This document shows positions 8,000 through 17,375 of a DNA stretch of 64,000 nt, piece by piece. Below the pieces are notes generated by a model. The model was not told where the DNA came from and did not search any database. It worked only from the letters and a program-made list of their open reading frames with translations. This DNA comes from Moraxella sp035181385 (GTDB taxonomy: Bacteria > Pseudomonadota > Gammaproteobacteria > Pseudomonadales > Moraxellaceae). The stretch spans positions 11,076 to 75,075 of the forward strand of contig NZ_JAXCJK010000006.1 of NCBI RefSeq assembly GCF_035181385.1, written 5' to 3'. A program made the translations under genes and the position numbers. Position 1 is the first letter of the stretch; each line of letters starts with the position of its first letter.

Positions 8000-9472
8000 T
8001 TAATTTTGACGATAGTTTGGGGCTTCTTTGGTAATCTGCACATCATGCACATGAGACTCTTTCATACCAGCCGATGTTACCTTCACAAAAGTGGTGTTTT
8101 TACGCATCTCTTCAATGGTCTTACAGCCTGTATAACCCATGGATGATTTTAGACCACCAGACAGCTGATTGATAATACCTGCAACAGGGCCTTTATAAGG
8201 CACACGACCCTCAATACCTTCTGGAACAAGTTTTTCCACACCCTCTTTGGCATCTTGGAAGTATCGGTCAGATGAGCCATTTTGACCGCTCATCGCACCC
8301 AGTGAGCCCATGCCACGATACGCTTTATAATAACGACCCTGAAACAGCTCAACCTCACCAGGAGCCTCTTCTGTACCTGCAAGCAAACTACCCACCATGA
8401 TACATGACGCACCTGCTGCGATGGCTTTTGCCATATCACCAGAGAAGCGAATACCGCCGTCAGCAATGAGTGGAATACGGTCTTTTAGTGCAGTAGCAAC
8501 ATTATCAATCGCACTGATTTGAGGCACACCAATGCCTGCAATAATACGAGTGGTACAAATCGAACCTGGACCAATACCCACCTTCACTGCATTTGCACCA
8601 GCATCCATTAACGCAAGTGCCGCATCACCTGTGGCAATATTACCTCCGATGACTTGGATATTTGGATAGTTTTTCTTAATCCATGCCACACGATCAATCA
8701 CACCCTTAGAATGCCCATGTGCAGTATCCACAATAATGACATCGACATTTGCCCCAATCAATGCCTCAACACGAGCTTCAGTATCTGCACCCGTCCCCAC
8801 TGCAGCACCCACACGCAAGCGACCTTTATCATCTTTACACGCATTTGGATTGTTCTCTGCCTTAGTGAAATCATTGACTGTAATCAAGCCTTTTAAGCGA
8901 AAATCATCATCAATAACAACCACCTTTTCAATGCGATGCTCATGCAATAGCGTCTTAATCTGCTCTTGTGGTGTACCTTCTTTAACCGTAACCAACTTAT
9001 CTTTTGGGGTCATGACATTTGATACAGGCTGGTCAAGATTGGTCTCAAAACGCAAATCACGATGGGTAACAATACCCAACACTTTATCCGTACCACGCTC
9101 CACCACAGGCACACCACTAATTTTATGCTCACGGGTAATTTTTAAAAGCTCACCCACAGTCACCTCAGGACATACGGTTACAGGGTCAGCAACCGTACCA
9201 GCTTCAAATTTTTTCACATGACGAACACGGCTGGCCTGATGTTCAATATCCATGTTTTTATGAATAATACCCAAACCACCAAGCTGTGCCATCGCAATCG
9301 CCATCTTGGATTCTGTTACGGTATCCATGGCAGCTGAGATGATTGGGAGATTTAGGGTAATATCGGTGGTTAGGCGAGTACTAAGATTGGTTTCTTTTGG
9401 TAGGACTTCTGAGTAGGCAGGAAGTAGCAATACATCATCAAAAGTTAAAGCGTCGTAGGCAATGCGTAGCAT
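8000..9472 (-). CDS. guaB: Inosine-5'-monophosphate dehydrogenase
   Basis: Catalyses IMP to XMP, the committed step of GMP synthesis, using NAD. At 490 residues it has the full family layout: a TIM barrel interrupted by two CBS domains (about residues 95-210), the active-site loop GPGSICTTRI with the catalytic Cys near residue 305, DGGIRFSGD for phosphate binding, and the flap region YRGMGSLGAM. It is monocistronic with a terminator downstream. The start MLRIAYDALTFDDVLL matches the family. Confidence 0.97.
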   Translation of the reverse strand: MLRIAYDALTFDDVLLLPAYSEVLPKETNLSTRLTTDITLNLPIISAAMDTVTESKMAIAMAQLGGLGIIHKNMDIEHQASRVRHVKKFEAGTVADPVTVCPEVTVGELLKITREHKISGVPVVERGTDKVLGIVTHRDLRFETNLDQPVSNVMTPKDKLVTVKEGTPQEQIKTLLHEHRIEKVVVIDDDFRLKGLITVNDFTKAENNPNACKDDKGRLRVGAAVGTGADTEARVEALIGANVDVIIVDTAHGHSKGVIDRVAWIKKNYPNIQVIGGNIATGDAALALMDAGANAVKVGIGPGSICTTRIIAGIGVPQISAIDNVATALKDRIPLIADGGIRFSGDMAKAIAAGASCIMVGSLLAGTEEAPGEVELFQGRYYKAYRGMGSLGAMSGQNGSSDRYFQDAKEGVEKLVPEGIEGRVPYKGPVAGIINQLSGGLKSSMGYTGCKTIEEMRKNTTFVKVTSAGMKESHVHDVQITKEAPNYRQN

Positions 9473-9737
9473 AGGTTATTTCCTTAGGGATTGACCTACT
9501 TAATGAAAGCCAGAAAACCCAACAATCAAAAGCAGGTTATGAAATAACGCTGTATTGTATCAAAATTTATACAAAAAAAGCAAGTTGATTTTGATATTTT
9601 TATCACAAAGATTCAATTTAGTTTGGCAGGCTTCATCAAAGCAAAAACCTTAAAAATACACTGGCAATTAAAGATAAGTTTTGGCATAATTGTTTGGTTT
9701 TGAATCAATCTATTTTAACCAATGGCGTACTTTTTTT

Positions 9738-10568
9738 ATGATGACCTCTTCTTTTTTTAAGCTGGCAAACAAACCACTACTCATCGCTATATTAGCTTTG
9801 AGTCTCAATGCGTGTGGAGAAAAACCCACCAACTCCCAACAAGGGCAACAAATTGCTCAACAAACAACCAAAAAGCCAAGCGACAGCACCCAAAACACTC
9901 AATCTGATGCTACCGTGGTATCCGCCTTACAAACAAACCTAAAAAAATCTGGTGTTGATTTGGTTGTAAAATCTGCCACCGCCACACAAATGCAGGGCAT
10001 ATATTGGGTCATGTTTGATGATGCACCCCCAATGTTCACAGACATCAAAGGGGAATATCTGATTCAAGGGCAAATTGCCAAAATCGGCGATAAAACACCA
10101 ATTGACATCACATCAACCTTGCAGTCCTTACTTGCCAAAGAATTGCTTACCAAAGTCAATCCGTCTGAGATGATTGTTTATCCTGCCACAGGCAAACATC
10201 AAGCAGCGATATATGTCTTTTCTGACCCAAGCTGTCATTATTGCCAAAAACTACACAGCGAAATCAAGGACATCACCGACAAAGGCATAGAAGTACGCTA
10301 TTTGGCTTGGCCCAGAAGCGATAGACTCATTCCTCTCACCGAGGCGATTTGGTGCAGTAACGACCGACACGATGCCTTAACGCGTGCCAAACAAGGGCAA
10401 AATATCACCGCACCCACCTGCGACAACCCTGTCAAAAAACACATGGCACTTGGTCATCAAATTGGCGTAGGTGGCACCCCTGCCATTTTCACTGAATCTG
10501 GACAACAAATCGGTGGCTATCTGCCTGCAACTGAACTTGCCAGACTTGCCATTGAGTACAAAAATTAA
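9738..10568 (+). CDS. DsbC/DsbG-like thiol:disulfide interchange protein, predicted lipoprotein
   Basis: ATG 9738 gives about 276 residues. The N-terminus has a basic and hydrophobic stretch ending in the lipobox LSLNAC, so the product is probably lipid-anchored rather than a free periplasmic protein. After a Gln/Thr/Ser-rich linker comes a DsbC-like dimerisation domain, then a thioredoxin fold with FSDPSCHYCQ (active site CHYC) and the cis-Pro loop VGGTPAIF. It probably isomerises wrong disulfides in envelope proteins. The frame extends to 9690, but that extension would bury the signal peptide. Confidence 0.85.
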   Translation: MMTSSFFKLANKPLLIAILALSLNACGEKPTNSQQGQQIAQQTTKKPSDSTQNTQSDATVVSALQTNLKKSGVDLVVKSATATQMQGIYWVMFDDAPPMFTDIKGEYLIQGQIAKIGDKTPIDITSTLQSLLAKELLTKVNPSEMIVYPATGKHQAAIYVFSDPSCHYCQKLHSEIKDITDKGIEVRYLAWPRSDRLIPLTEAIWCSNDRHDALTRAKQGQNITAPTCDNPVKKHMALGHQIGVGGTPAIFTESGQQIGGYLPATELARLAIEYKN

Positions 10569-10745
10569 ATCACCATGACAACCTAAAAACCTGCCTAATG
10601 ACACAAAACAACATCGAAACTAACAAAATACAAAAATTTTTATGAAAATATCTAGCAAGTTTTGTAAAGTTATGTTAAGTTAGGCAGTCATTATTTGATC
10701 AATTTAACAAACACAAATTTACCACATAACATCTGAGAAACTCCC

Positions 10746-12050
10746 GTGAACAAAACCATCAATCTTGCCGTGCTTGGCCTAGGTACTGTCGGCTCCGGTG
10801 TGGTTAATCTTTTAAAAGACAACACCAATGAGCTGGCTCGTCGTAGCGGGCACACCATCAATATCACACATGTAGGCACACGCCGCCATCGTGATGACAT
10901 TGACCCCAATATCAAACAAAACGCTGATTTAATGGCAATTGCTGAAGCTGACGATGTAGATATTGTCATTGAGGTCATTGGCGGCACCGATGTTGCTAAA
11001 GATGTTATCATGCACGCCATTCGCCACAAAAAGCATGTCGTTACCGCCAACAAAGCCCTACTTGCTAAATACGGCAATGAAATCTTTGCACTTGCGGACA
11101 AGTATGGCGTACAGGTACGCTACGAAGCGGCAGTGGCAGGTGGCATTCCCATCATCAAAATCATTCGTGAAGCCTTAGCAGCCAACAAAATTGACTGGCT
11201 TGCTGGCATCATCAATGGCACTGGCAACTTCATCATGACCGAAATGCAAAGCAAAAACCGCAAATTTGGTGATGTACTGACAGAGGCTCAGGCACTAGGC
11301 TATGCTGAATCCGATCCCACTTTTGATGTTGAGGGCATTGACGCTGCACATAAATTATCTATTTTGGCGTCTATCGCTTTTGGCATTCCAATTCAATTTG
11401 ACAAAGTGTATTGTGAGGGCATCACTAAAGTAGGTCTACAAGATGTGATTTATGCCAAAGAATTGGGTTACAACATAAAACATTTAGGTTTTGCCATTCG
11501 CCGTGATAATGGCTTTGAACTGCGTGTTCACCCCACTTTGATTCCAGACACCACTTTGCTGGCTAATGTTCATGGGGTAAAAAACGCTGTTATGATAGAT
11601 GCACACCCACTTGGACAATCGCTATATTACGGCGATGGAGCTGGGGCTGGGGCAACCGCTTCTGCGGTGATGGCCGATGTCATGGATTTGATTTATGTCA
11701 TCACCGCTGCCACACCAAGCGATGTACCACATTTGGCCTTCGTTCCAGAGGAGCTCTCGGACACTCGCATACTATCTAGCGATGAGATGACCTGCGGTTA
11801 CTATCTGCGTTTGACCGTCAAAGATGAACTGGGTGTATTGGCGGACACCACTCGCATTTTAAGCGACAACGGCATTAATATTGATGCCATTTTACAAAGG
11901 GACGCTCATAAATCAGGATTGGTGCCAGTCATCATCTTGACCCTACCCGTCCTAGAAAAACAAATGAACAACGCCATCAAACAAATAGAACAACTAGACG
12001 CTATTACCGAGCCCTTGGTACGCATTCGCCTAGAAAGTCTTGATGAGTGA
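10746..12050 (+). CDS. hom: Homoserine dehydrogenase
   Basis: Reduces aspartate semialdehyde to homoserine, feeding threonine and methionine synthesis. The protein has 434 residues with an N-terminal Rossmann motif (LGLGTVGSGV), the catalytic core with NGTGNFIMTEM and EGIDAAHKLSILA, and a C-terminal ACT domain (from about residue 355, LRLTVKDELGVLAD) for feedback control by an amino acid. The start codon is GTG 10746, with GAGAAACTCCC as a modest ribosome site. A terminator follows, shared with convergent cysS. Confidence 0.95.
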   Translation: MNKTINLAVLGLGTVGSGVVNLLKDNTNELARRSGHTINITHVGTRRHRDDIDPNIKQNADLMAIAEADDVDIVIEVIGGTDVAKDVIMHAIRHKKHVVTANKALLAKYGNEIFALADKYGVQVRYEAAVAGGIPIIKIIREALAANKIDWLAGIINGTGNFIMTEMQSKNRKFGDVLTEAQALGYAESDPTFDVEGIDAAHKLSILASIAFGIPIQFDKVYCEGITKVGLQDVIYAKELGYNIKHLGFAIRRDNGFELRVHPTLIPDTTLLANVHGVKNAVMIDAHPLGQSLYYGDGAGAGATASAVMADVMDLIYVITAATPSDVPHLAFVPEELSDTRILSSDEMTCGYYLRLTVKDELGVLADTTRILSDNGINIDAILQRDAHKSGLVPVIILTLPVLEKQMNNAIKQIEQLDAITEPLVRIRLESLDE

Positions 12051-12063
12051 TTGGTTGTGATCA

Positions 12064-12098
12064 AAAAAAGAGCGTGAGATGAGTTCACGCTCTTTTTT
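12064..12098. terminator. Terminator between hom and cysS
   Basis: The arms AAAAAAGAGCGTGA (12064-12077) and TCACGCTCTTTTTT (12085-12098) pair perfectly around a short loop. Because each strand ends in T, it works for both convergent genes. Confidence 0.9.
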
Positions 12099-12112
12099 AT
12101 TGCTTTTTTAGA

Positions 12113-13552
12113 CTAAGCTCTCCGCCAAGTCGTTCCTGAACGACTGTCTTCAAGCTCCACACCTTGTTCTTTTAGCTCATGGCGAATCTGGTCAGCACGA
12201 GCGAAGTTTTTATCAGCTTTAGCCTCTGCTCGCTCAGCAATGAGTGCTTCTATCAACTCGGCAGACAAGCCATCATCATTGACACCTGCCTGCAAAAACT
12301 TACTTGCTGATGTGGTCAAAATCCCAAGATTGCTTGCCAATGTCTTTAAAAGTATGCCATATTGGACAACACTTCGCTCATCACCTGCCTTGACGGCTTT
12401 ATTGATCTCGCCTGCTACCGCAAATAGTACACTCACCGCTTTTGGCGTGTTAAAATCATCATTCATCGCAAGAACAAACTCATCAGCAAAACCTTTGGCA
12501 AAATCCGTTTGCACAATCACATGATTTACCACAATCTCGCCCATACCTTCGGCAGATTTTAAGGCATGGTACAAACGGCTGATGGCAGCATGACTTTCGT
12601 TCAAAGCAACATCAGAGAAATTAACCTGACTGCGATAATGGCTTGATAAAATAAAAAATCTAACCACTTCTCCATGAAACTTGGCAAGCACATCTTTGAT
12701 GGTAGAAAAATTCCCCAATGATTTGCTCATTTTTTCGCCATCAACATTAATAAAACCGACATGAAGCCAATTGTTGGCATAAGTTTTGCCTGTACAAGCT
12801 TCAGATTGGGCGATTTCATTTTCATGGTGCGGAAATTGCAAATCATGCCCACCACCGTGAATGTCAAAAGTCTCACCAAGACAACGGCCACTCATCGCCG
12901 AACACTCAATATGCCAACCTGGACGACCATCACCCCAAGGGCTTTTCCATGCAGGCTCGCCCGCCTTGGCAAGTTTCCATAAAACAAAGTCAAATGGGTT
13001 GGTTTTATCACCCACCACATCAACACGACTGCCTGCTTGCATTTCATCAAGATTTCGCTTGGACAATTTGCCATAATCTTCAAAACTATCCACTGCATAA
13101 TACACATCACCACCTTTGGTATAGGCGTGTTTTTTGTCCATTAAAGTACTGATGATATTTTGCATATCATTGATGTGTTCGGTGGCTTTTGGTTCAATAT
13201 TGGGGCGAAGGCAGCCTAAGCTGTCTGCATCTTCATGCATGGCTTTGATAAAGCGAGCGGTCAGCTCACCAATGCTCTCACCATTTTCGTTGGCACGATT
13301 GATGATTTTATCATCAATGTCTGTAATGTTTCGTACATAATTTACATCAAAACCAAGCGACATAAGATGGCGATAAATCACATCAAAGGCCACCATCACA
13401 CGAGCGTGTCCAATATGACAAAAATCATACACCGTCATACCACACACATACATACCAACTTTACCTGCCATAAGTGGCACAAAAACCTGCTTATCTGCAG
13501 TCATGGTATTATACATACGAAGATTGGCTTGATGATGGCTAAACATACTCAT
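12113..13552 (-). CDS. cysS: Cysteinyl-tRNA synthetase
   Basis: Class I aminoacyl-tRNA synthetase charging tRNA-Cys. Signatures include the zinc-site cysteine in GMYVCGMTVYD, HIGHAR (HIGH motif), WHIECSAMS with further zinc ligands, GGGHDLQFPHHENEIAQSEA, and KMSKSLGN (KMSKS motif). The frame opens at 13582, but the first ten residues are not typical; the start MSMFSHHQANLRMYNT at 13552 gives 479 residues. The C-terminal DALR-like and anticodon-binding regions are complete. Confidence 0.94.
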   Translation of the reverse strand: MSMFSHHQANLRMYNTMTADKQVFVPLMAGKVGMYVCGMTVYDFCHIGHARVMVAFDVIYRHLMSLGFDVNYVRNITDIDDKIINRANENGESIGELTARFIKAMHEDADSLGCLRPNIEPKATEHINDMQNIISTLMDKKHAYTKGGDVYYAVDSFEDYGKLSKRNLDEMQAGSRVDVVGDKTNPFDFVLWKLAKAGEPAWKSPWGDGRPGWHIECSAMSGRCLGETFDIHGGGHDLQFPHHENEIAQSEACTGKTYANNWLHVGFINVDGEKMSKSLGNFSTIKDVLAKFHGEVVRFFILSSHYRSQVNFSDVALNESHAAISRLYHALKSAEGMGEIVVNHVIVQTDFAKGFADEFVLAMNDDFNTPKAVSVLFAVAGEINKAVKAGDERSVVQYGILLKTLASNLGILTTSASKFLQAGVNDDGLSAELIEALIAERAEAKADKNFARADQIRHELKEQGVELEDSRSGTTWRRA

Positions 13553-13850
13553 GGCATATCCAAAAAAAATTAAAACAATCAATTTAAACGCATTATCATA
13601 CCGAAAATTACATCAAAATACCATCATTTATCTTACAATTTATCCATTTATCATCACAAGATAAAAATTAACTTTAAAAAACTTTGCTTGTGCAAATATT
13701 TAAGCTCGATTAAATCATTTAAAATCAAAAATAACCAAAAGATCAAGTTAATAGCCAACAAAAAAACACCCTAAAATTGAAGTTTTTAACTTTTAGGGTG
13801 CGATTTAAACGGCTCTCAAACAACACTTAGGTTGTTTTTATCAGCATGGA
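13553..13850. other. Intergenic region between mdh and cysS
   Basis: About 300 AT-rich bases upstream of cysS and downstream of mdh. It contains the mdh terminator (13767-13800, listed separately). The rest has no supportable gene. Confidence 0.5.
13767..13800 (-). terminator. Terminator of mdh
   Basis: The arms CACCCTAAAA (13767-13776) and TTTTAGGGTG (13791-13800) form a stem; reading the minus strand, the stem is followed by a run of T. It lies about 50 bases past the mdh stop. Confidence 0.8.
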
Positions 13851-14840
13851 TCAGTTGAACAAATGATCAATCGCCGCACGCTCTTCTTCAAGTTCATTTA
13901 AGGTAATATCGATGTATTTTTGACTAAACTCATCAATTTCAAGACCTTTAACAATTTGATATTCGCCGTTCTCGGTAGTTACAGGAAAACCAAACATGAC
14001 GCCTTCTGGAATGCCATACGAACCGTCAGATGGAATGCCCATGGTTACCCACTCGCCATTACTGCCAAGTGCCCAATCACGCATATGATCAATTGCAGCG
14101 TTTGCCGCAGAAGCTGCAGAAGATAAACCACGAGCCTCAATGATGGCTGCACCACGCTTGCCCACAGTTGGCAGGAAAGTATTGGCATTCCATTCTTGGT
14201 CATCAATCATGTCCTTAACAGACTCACCATTGATGGTGGCAAAGCGATAGTCGGCATACATGGTTGGGCTGTGATTACCCCAAACAGTAAGATTTTTGAT
14301 GTCTTTAACAGCTTTGCCAGTTTTCTTGGCCACCTGGGTTAAAGCACGGTTGTGATCTAGGCGTAGCATGGCAGTGAAGTTCTTCGCTGGCAAGTCTGGT
14401 GCTGATTTCATGGCGATGTAGGCATTGGTATTAGCAGGGTTGCCCACAACCAATACTTTGACATCACGGCTGGCCACATCATTTAGTGCTTTACCTTGAA
14501 CCGTAAAAATCTTAGCATTTTCTTGAAGCAAATCAGCACGCTCCATGCCAGGTCCACGAGGACGAGCACCAACCAACAATGCATAATCTGCATCTTTAAA
14601 TGCCACATTCGGATCATCAGTACCAATCACATCATGAAGCAGTGGGAAGGCACAGTCATCAAGCTCCATGATAACGCCCTGTAGTGCTTGCTGAGCTTTT
14701 TCATTAGGGATTTCAAGAAGTTGCAAAATCACAGGTTGATCTTTACCAAGCATTTCGCCAGATGCAATGCGAAACAGCAGGCTATATCCGATTTGACCAG
14801 CAGCACCAGTAACGGCAACACGAACAGGTTGTTTGCTCAT
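13851..14840 (-). CDS. mdh: Malate dehydrogenase
   Basis: Interconverts malate and oxaloacetate with NAD in the TCA cycle. At 329 residues it belongs to the longer LDH-like cytosolic type found in Moraxellaceae and many other proteobacteria. Motifs: VTGAAGQIGYSLL (nucleotide binding), GARPRGPGMERADLL (substrate Arg), VGNPANTNA, LRLDHNRA and WGNHSPTMY with the catalytic His. Monocistronic, followed by a terminator. Confidence 0.97.
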   Translation of the reverse strand: MSKQPVRVAVTGAAGQIGYSLLFRIASGEMLGKDQPVILQLLEIPNEKAQQALQGVIMELDDCAFPLLHDVIGTDDPNVAFKDADYALLVGARPRGPGMERADLLQENAKIFTVQGKALNDVASRDVKVLVVGNPANTNAYIAMKSAPDLPAKNFTAMLRLDHNRALTQVAKKTGKAVKDIKNLTVWGNHSPTMYADYRFATINGESVKDMIDDQEWNANTFLPTVGKRGAAIIEARGLSSAASAANAAIDHMRDWALGSNGEWVTMGIPSDGSYGIPEGVMFGFPVTTENGEYQIVKGLEIDEFSQKYIDITLNELEEERAAIDHLFN

Positions 14841-15047
14841 AATATTGTCCTTGTTAAGTAAATTCGGTTCATTTCAATAATTTTAAACTAATTTTGCGAT
14901 TTTAACATCGTCTTCAAAATCACAAAATCAACTTAGTGTAGCATTTTTCACCATAGACCGTAAAGCCAAAAGTATGTTATTTTTTAAGCCAGTTGTAGAT
15001 ATCTGTAAAATTGATATAAAATCATCATATCAACCACCTTTATATCA

Positions 15048-17069
15048 TCAGTTGCGTGGCTGCACCACTCCCATTCGCTGGCTGATTGGCATCGCATTAC
15101 CCAAAATCAAACCATAAATGGTCGCATTCTCCATCACATGCTTGACATAATCACGAGTCTCAAAATACGGAATGGCCTCAACATACTGGTCAGCACTAAT
15201 GACATCATGTGTTGGCAACCATTTGCGAGCCGCCCCGAGTCCTGCATTATAGCCTGCGGTAGCCACAGCAATTTGACCACCTGATTGATTTGCTAAGTTG
15301 TTTAAATACCAAGTGCCATAACGGATATTGGTCTTAGGGTCGTTCATATTACCAGCACGCTCTGCCATACTTCTTGCAATCTGCTTGGCTGTATTTGGCA
15401 TGATTTGCATCAAACCACCTGCCCCCACACCCGAGCGTGCACTCGGCTGAAAACGACTTTCTTGACGCATGATGCCATATGCCCACGCAGGGTCAATGCC
15501 CACAGCCTGAGCATATGTCAATACGCTGTTATGGTATGGCAGTGGGTGCGACAATGAGGCCATGCGTAAATTGGGCATATTATCAATGGCATAAATACTG
15601 CGATGATACATGCCTAAGTCGTGTGCATATTTGGCAGCAGCAACCACCAAAGCATCATCATTGGCATCACGGGCTTTTTTTACCGCCCAATTCCACTCAC
15701 GGCTGGCATACTCTGACTTAACATCATTATTCATCATTAAAAATGCACGAGCAAAATATGGATTTTGCATGACTTGTTGAATATCTTGATTGCTGATGTT
15801 CGGCAAGGCAGTAGCACCAATTTCAGACAAGGTCAATCTTTGCCCAAGGTGGTCTTTGGCAAGCAGTCCATAATAATCCACACCTTCAGCAAGTACTTGA
15901 TAAATACGATACGCTTCACTTTTTTTGCCTGTTTGTTCATAACTACGAGCCAACCAATATTGCCAAATACGCTCACCTTGATTCACCGCAGTCATTGATG
16001 AAATGGCAGAGATGACATCGTGCCATTGACCAAAATAAATCGCTGCTTGTGCATAATCTTCAGCTTCTTCAAAGTTAAATGGCTCACCGATGGATTTTCT
16101 AAACCAAGATACCGCCTCCATACCAAAGCCATCATCGGTATTCATATTCATGCGTTTGACAGCAATGCTGCGATACGCATAGCGACGCGTCATGTCAGAC
16201 AACAGTTTTTGTGAGCGGTTATTATCTTGGTTGATGTCAAATTCAAGCTGTATCATGGCTTCATGATACGAACGATGTGCCAGCTGACTGATGGCATAGA
16301 CATACAGATATTGATTAAGATCGCTATAATCACTCGTTGCAAATTGAGCAAAAAAGCCATTGGGGTGATCAGCAATGCTACGCAAAGTATCATAAGAGAT
16401 GGGTAAACCCAAATGATTGGATAGGTTTAAAATATCCCCCATCTTATCTAGCGGTGCTTGACGGCTTGACAACTGGCGACGGTCAATACGCATCATACGA
16501 ATCAGCCGTTCATGCTGATCGGTGCGTGTAATGCGTGGGTTTACTGCCATTTCTGTGGCGAGTTTATCACATAAAGATTGCTTGATTTGGGTATTTAGCC
16601 AAACATTGTGCTTTTGTTCTATGGTGCGGTAAGATTCACCGCTTTGATTAAAACCCAGTGCGATGGCACATGCCTCAGACTCATCAGCATTTTCTATTGA
16701 ATGTGCCACTGCACGCACGGCAGCATAATCACTTTGACGAGCTTTGATTTCAGCGTAGTCGGCGGCCAGTTTTTCACTCATTACTTGGCTTGGATATTTA
16801 GAAACAAAATCATTGACCACCTGTGGGTCTTGCGACGACAGATTGTAATTGAGTCGCCAATATTCAGGATAAGCAGCAAATAGCGTGCCTTGCATATTCT
16901 GTTCGTACTGATACATGGTAGCTGGGTTGGATTTTTGGCGTTCAGCATTCATCCATTGATGAATACTGTCGTCATCATTAATGTCGCTTTGTGCACAAGC
17001 CATTTGCGACAGCACCGCAGCACACAATACAGGCAAGCCGAAATATCGAGAATATTTTACAAACTTCAT
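15048..17069 (-). CDS. slt: Soluble lytic murein transglycosylase (SLT family)
   Basis: Periplasmic enzyme that cleaves peptidoglycan between MurNAc and GlcNAc, leaving anhydro-MurNAc. Start 17069 (MKFVKYSRYFGL) gives 673 residues with a signal peptide ending near MACAQS and an AAGAAGG ribosome site; the frame opens 75 bases earlier. A long alpha-helical superhelix region fills the middle, and the catalytic domain near the C-terminus has QESRFQPSARSGVGAGGLMQIMPNTA with the catalytic Glu, then ATAGYNAGLG. Length matches Slt70-type enzymes. Confidence 0.93.
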   Translation of the reverse strand: MKFVKYSRYFGLPVLCAAVLSQMACAQSDINDDDSIHQWMNAERQKSNPATMYQYEQNMQGTLFAAYPEYWRLNYNLSSQDPQVVNDFVSKYPSQVMSEKLAADYAEIKARQSDYAAVRAVAHSIENADESEACAIALGFNQSGESYRTIEQKHNVWLNTQIKQSLCDKLATEMAVNPRITRTDQHERLIRMMRIDRRQLSSRQAPLDKMGDILNLSNHLGLPISYDTLRSIADHPNGFFAQFATSDYSDLNQYLYVYAISQLAHRSYHEAMIQLEFDINQDNNRSQKLLSDMTRRYAYRSIAVKRMNMNTDDGFGMEAVSWFRKSIGEPFNFEEAEDYAQAAIYFGQWHDVISAISSMTAVNQGERIWQYWLARSYEQTGKKSEAYRIYQVLAEGVDYYGLLAKDHLGQRLTLSEIGATALPNISNQDIQQVMQNPYFARAFLMMNNDVKSEYASREWNWAVKKARDANDDALVVAAAKYAHDLGMYHRSIYAIDNMPNLRMASLSHPLPYHNSVLTYAQAVGIDPAWAYGIMRQESRFQPSARSGVGAGGLMQIMPNTAKQIARSMAERAGNMNDPKTNIRYGTWYLNNLANQSGGQIAVATAGYNAGLGAARKWLPTHDVISADQYVEAIPYFETRDYVKHVMENATIYGLILGNAMPISQRMGVVQPRN

Positions 17070-17375
17070 AAGACCCTTCTTGCTAACTTTTAGCAATGTA
17101 TTTAACAATATATTTGAAATACTTGAACAAAAAAAATGTAACATAGGATAACAAATTCATCTAACACTCATATATTCCCCTGTATAAAAGTTGTAACTTG
17201 AAAAATTCATTAACGCTGATGACAACAACACGCTCATGATGATAATAAATTAAATGACCAACAAAGGCTGATCAGACCACCTTAATCAACTGAAAGTTTT
17301 CAATCATCATTCAAACCATGCTATAATGCAAAAATTTAACACATTCATTTTATCGGCAATCCCTTGGAGAAAACC
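17070..17375. other. Divergent promoter region between slt and miaB
   Basis: About 300 bases of AT-rich sequence between the two divergent starts. The miaB-proximal end has TGCTATAAT (-10 box TATAAT at 17322-17327, extended -10) with a weak -35 near 17297. I see no gene here. Confidence 0.5.

Noticed and set aside
14990..15005. GTTGTAGATATCTG upstream of mdh, resembling the end of the Cas12a repeat
   Set aside because: No TCTAC stem partner upstream and no 5' repeat half; chance similarity of a short motif.
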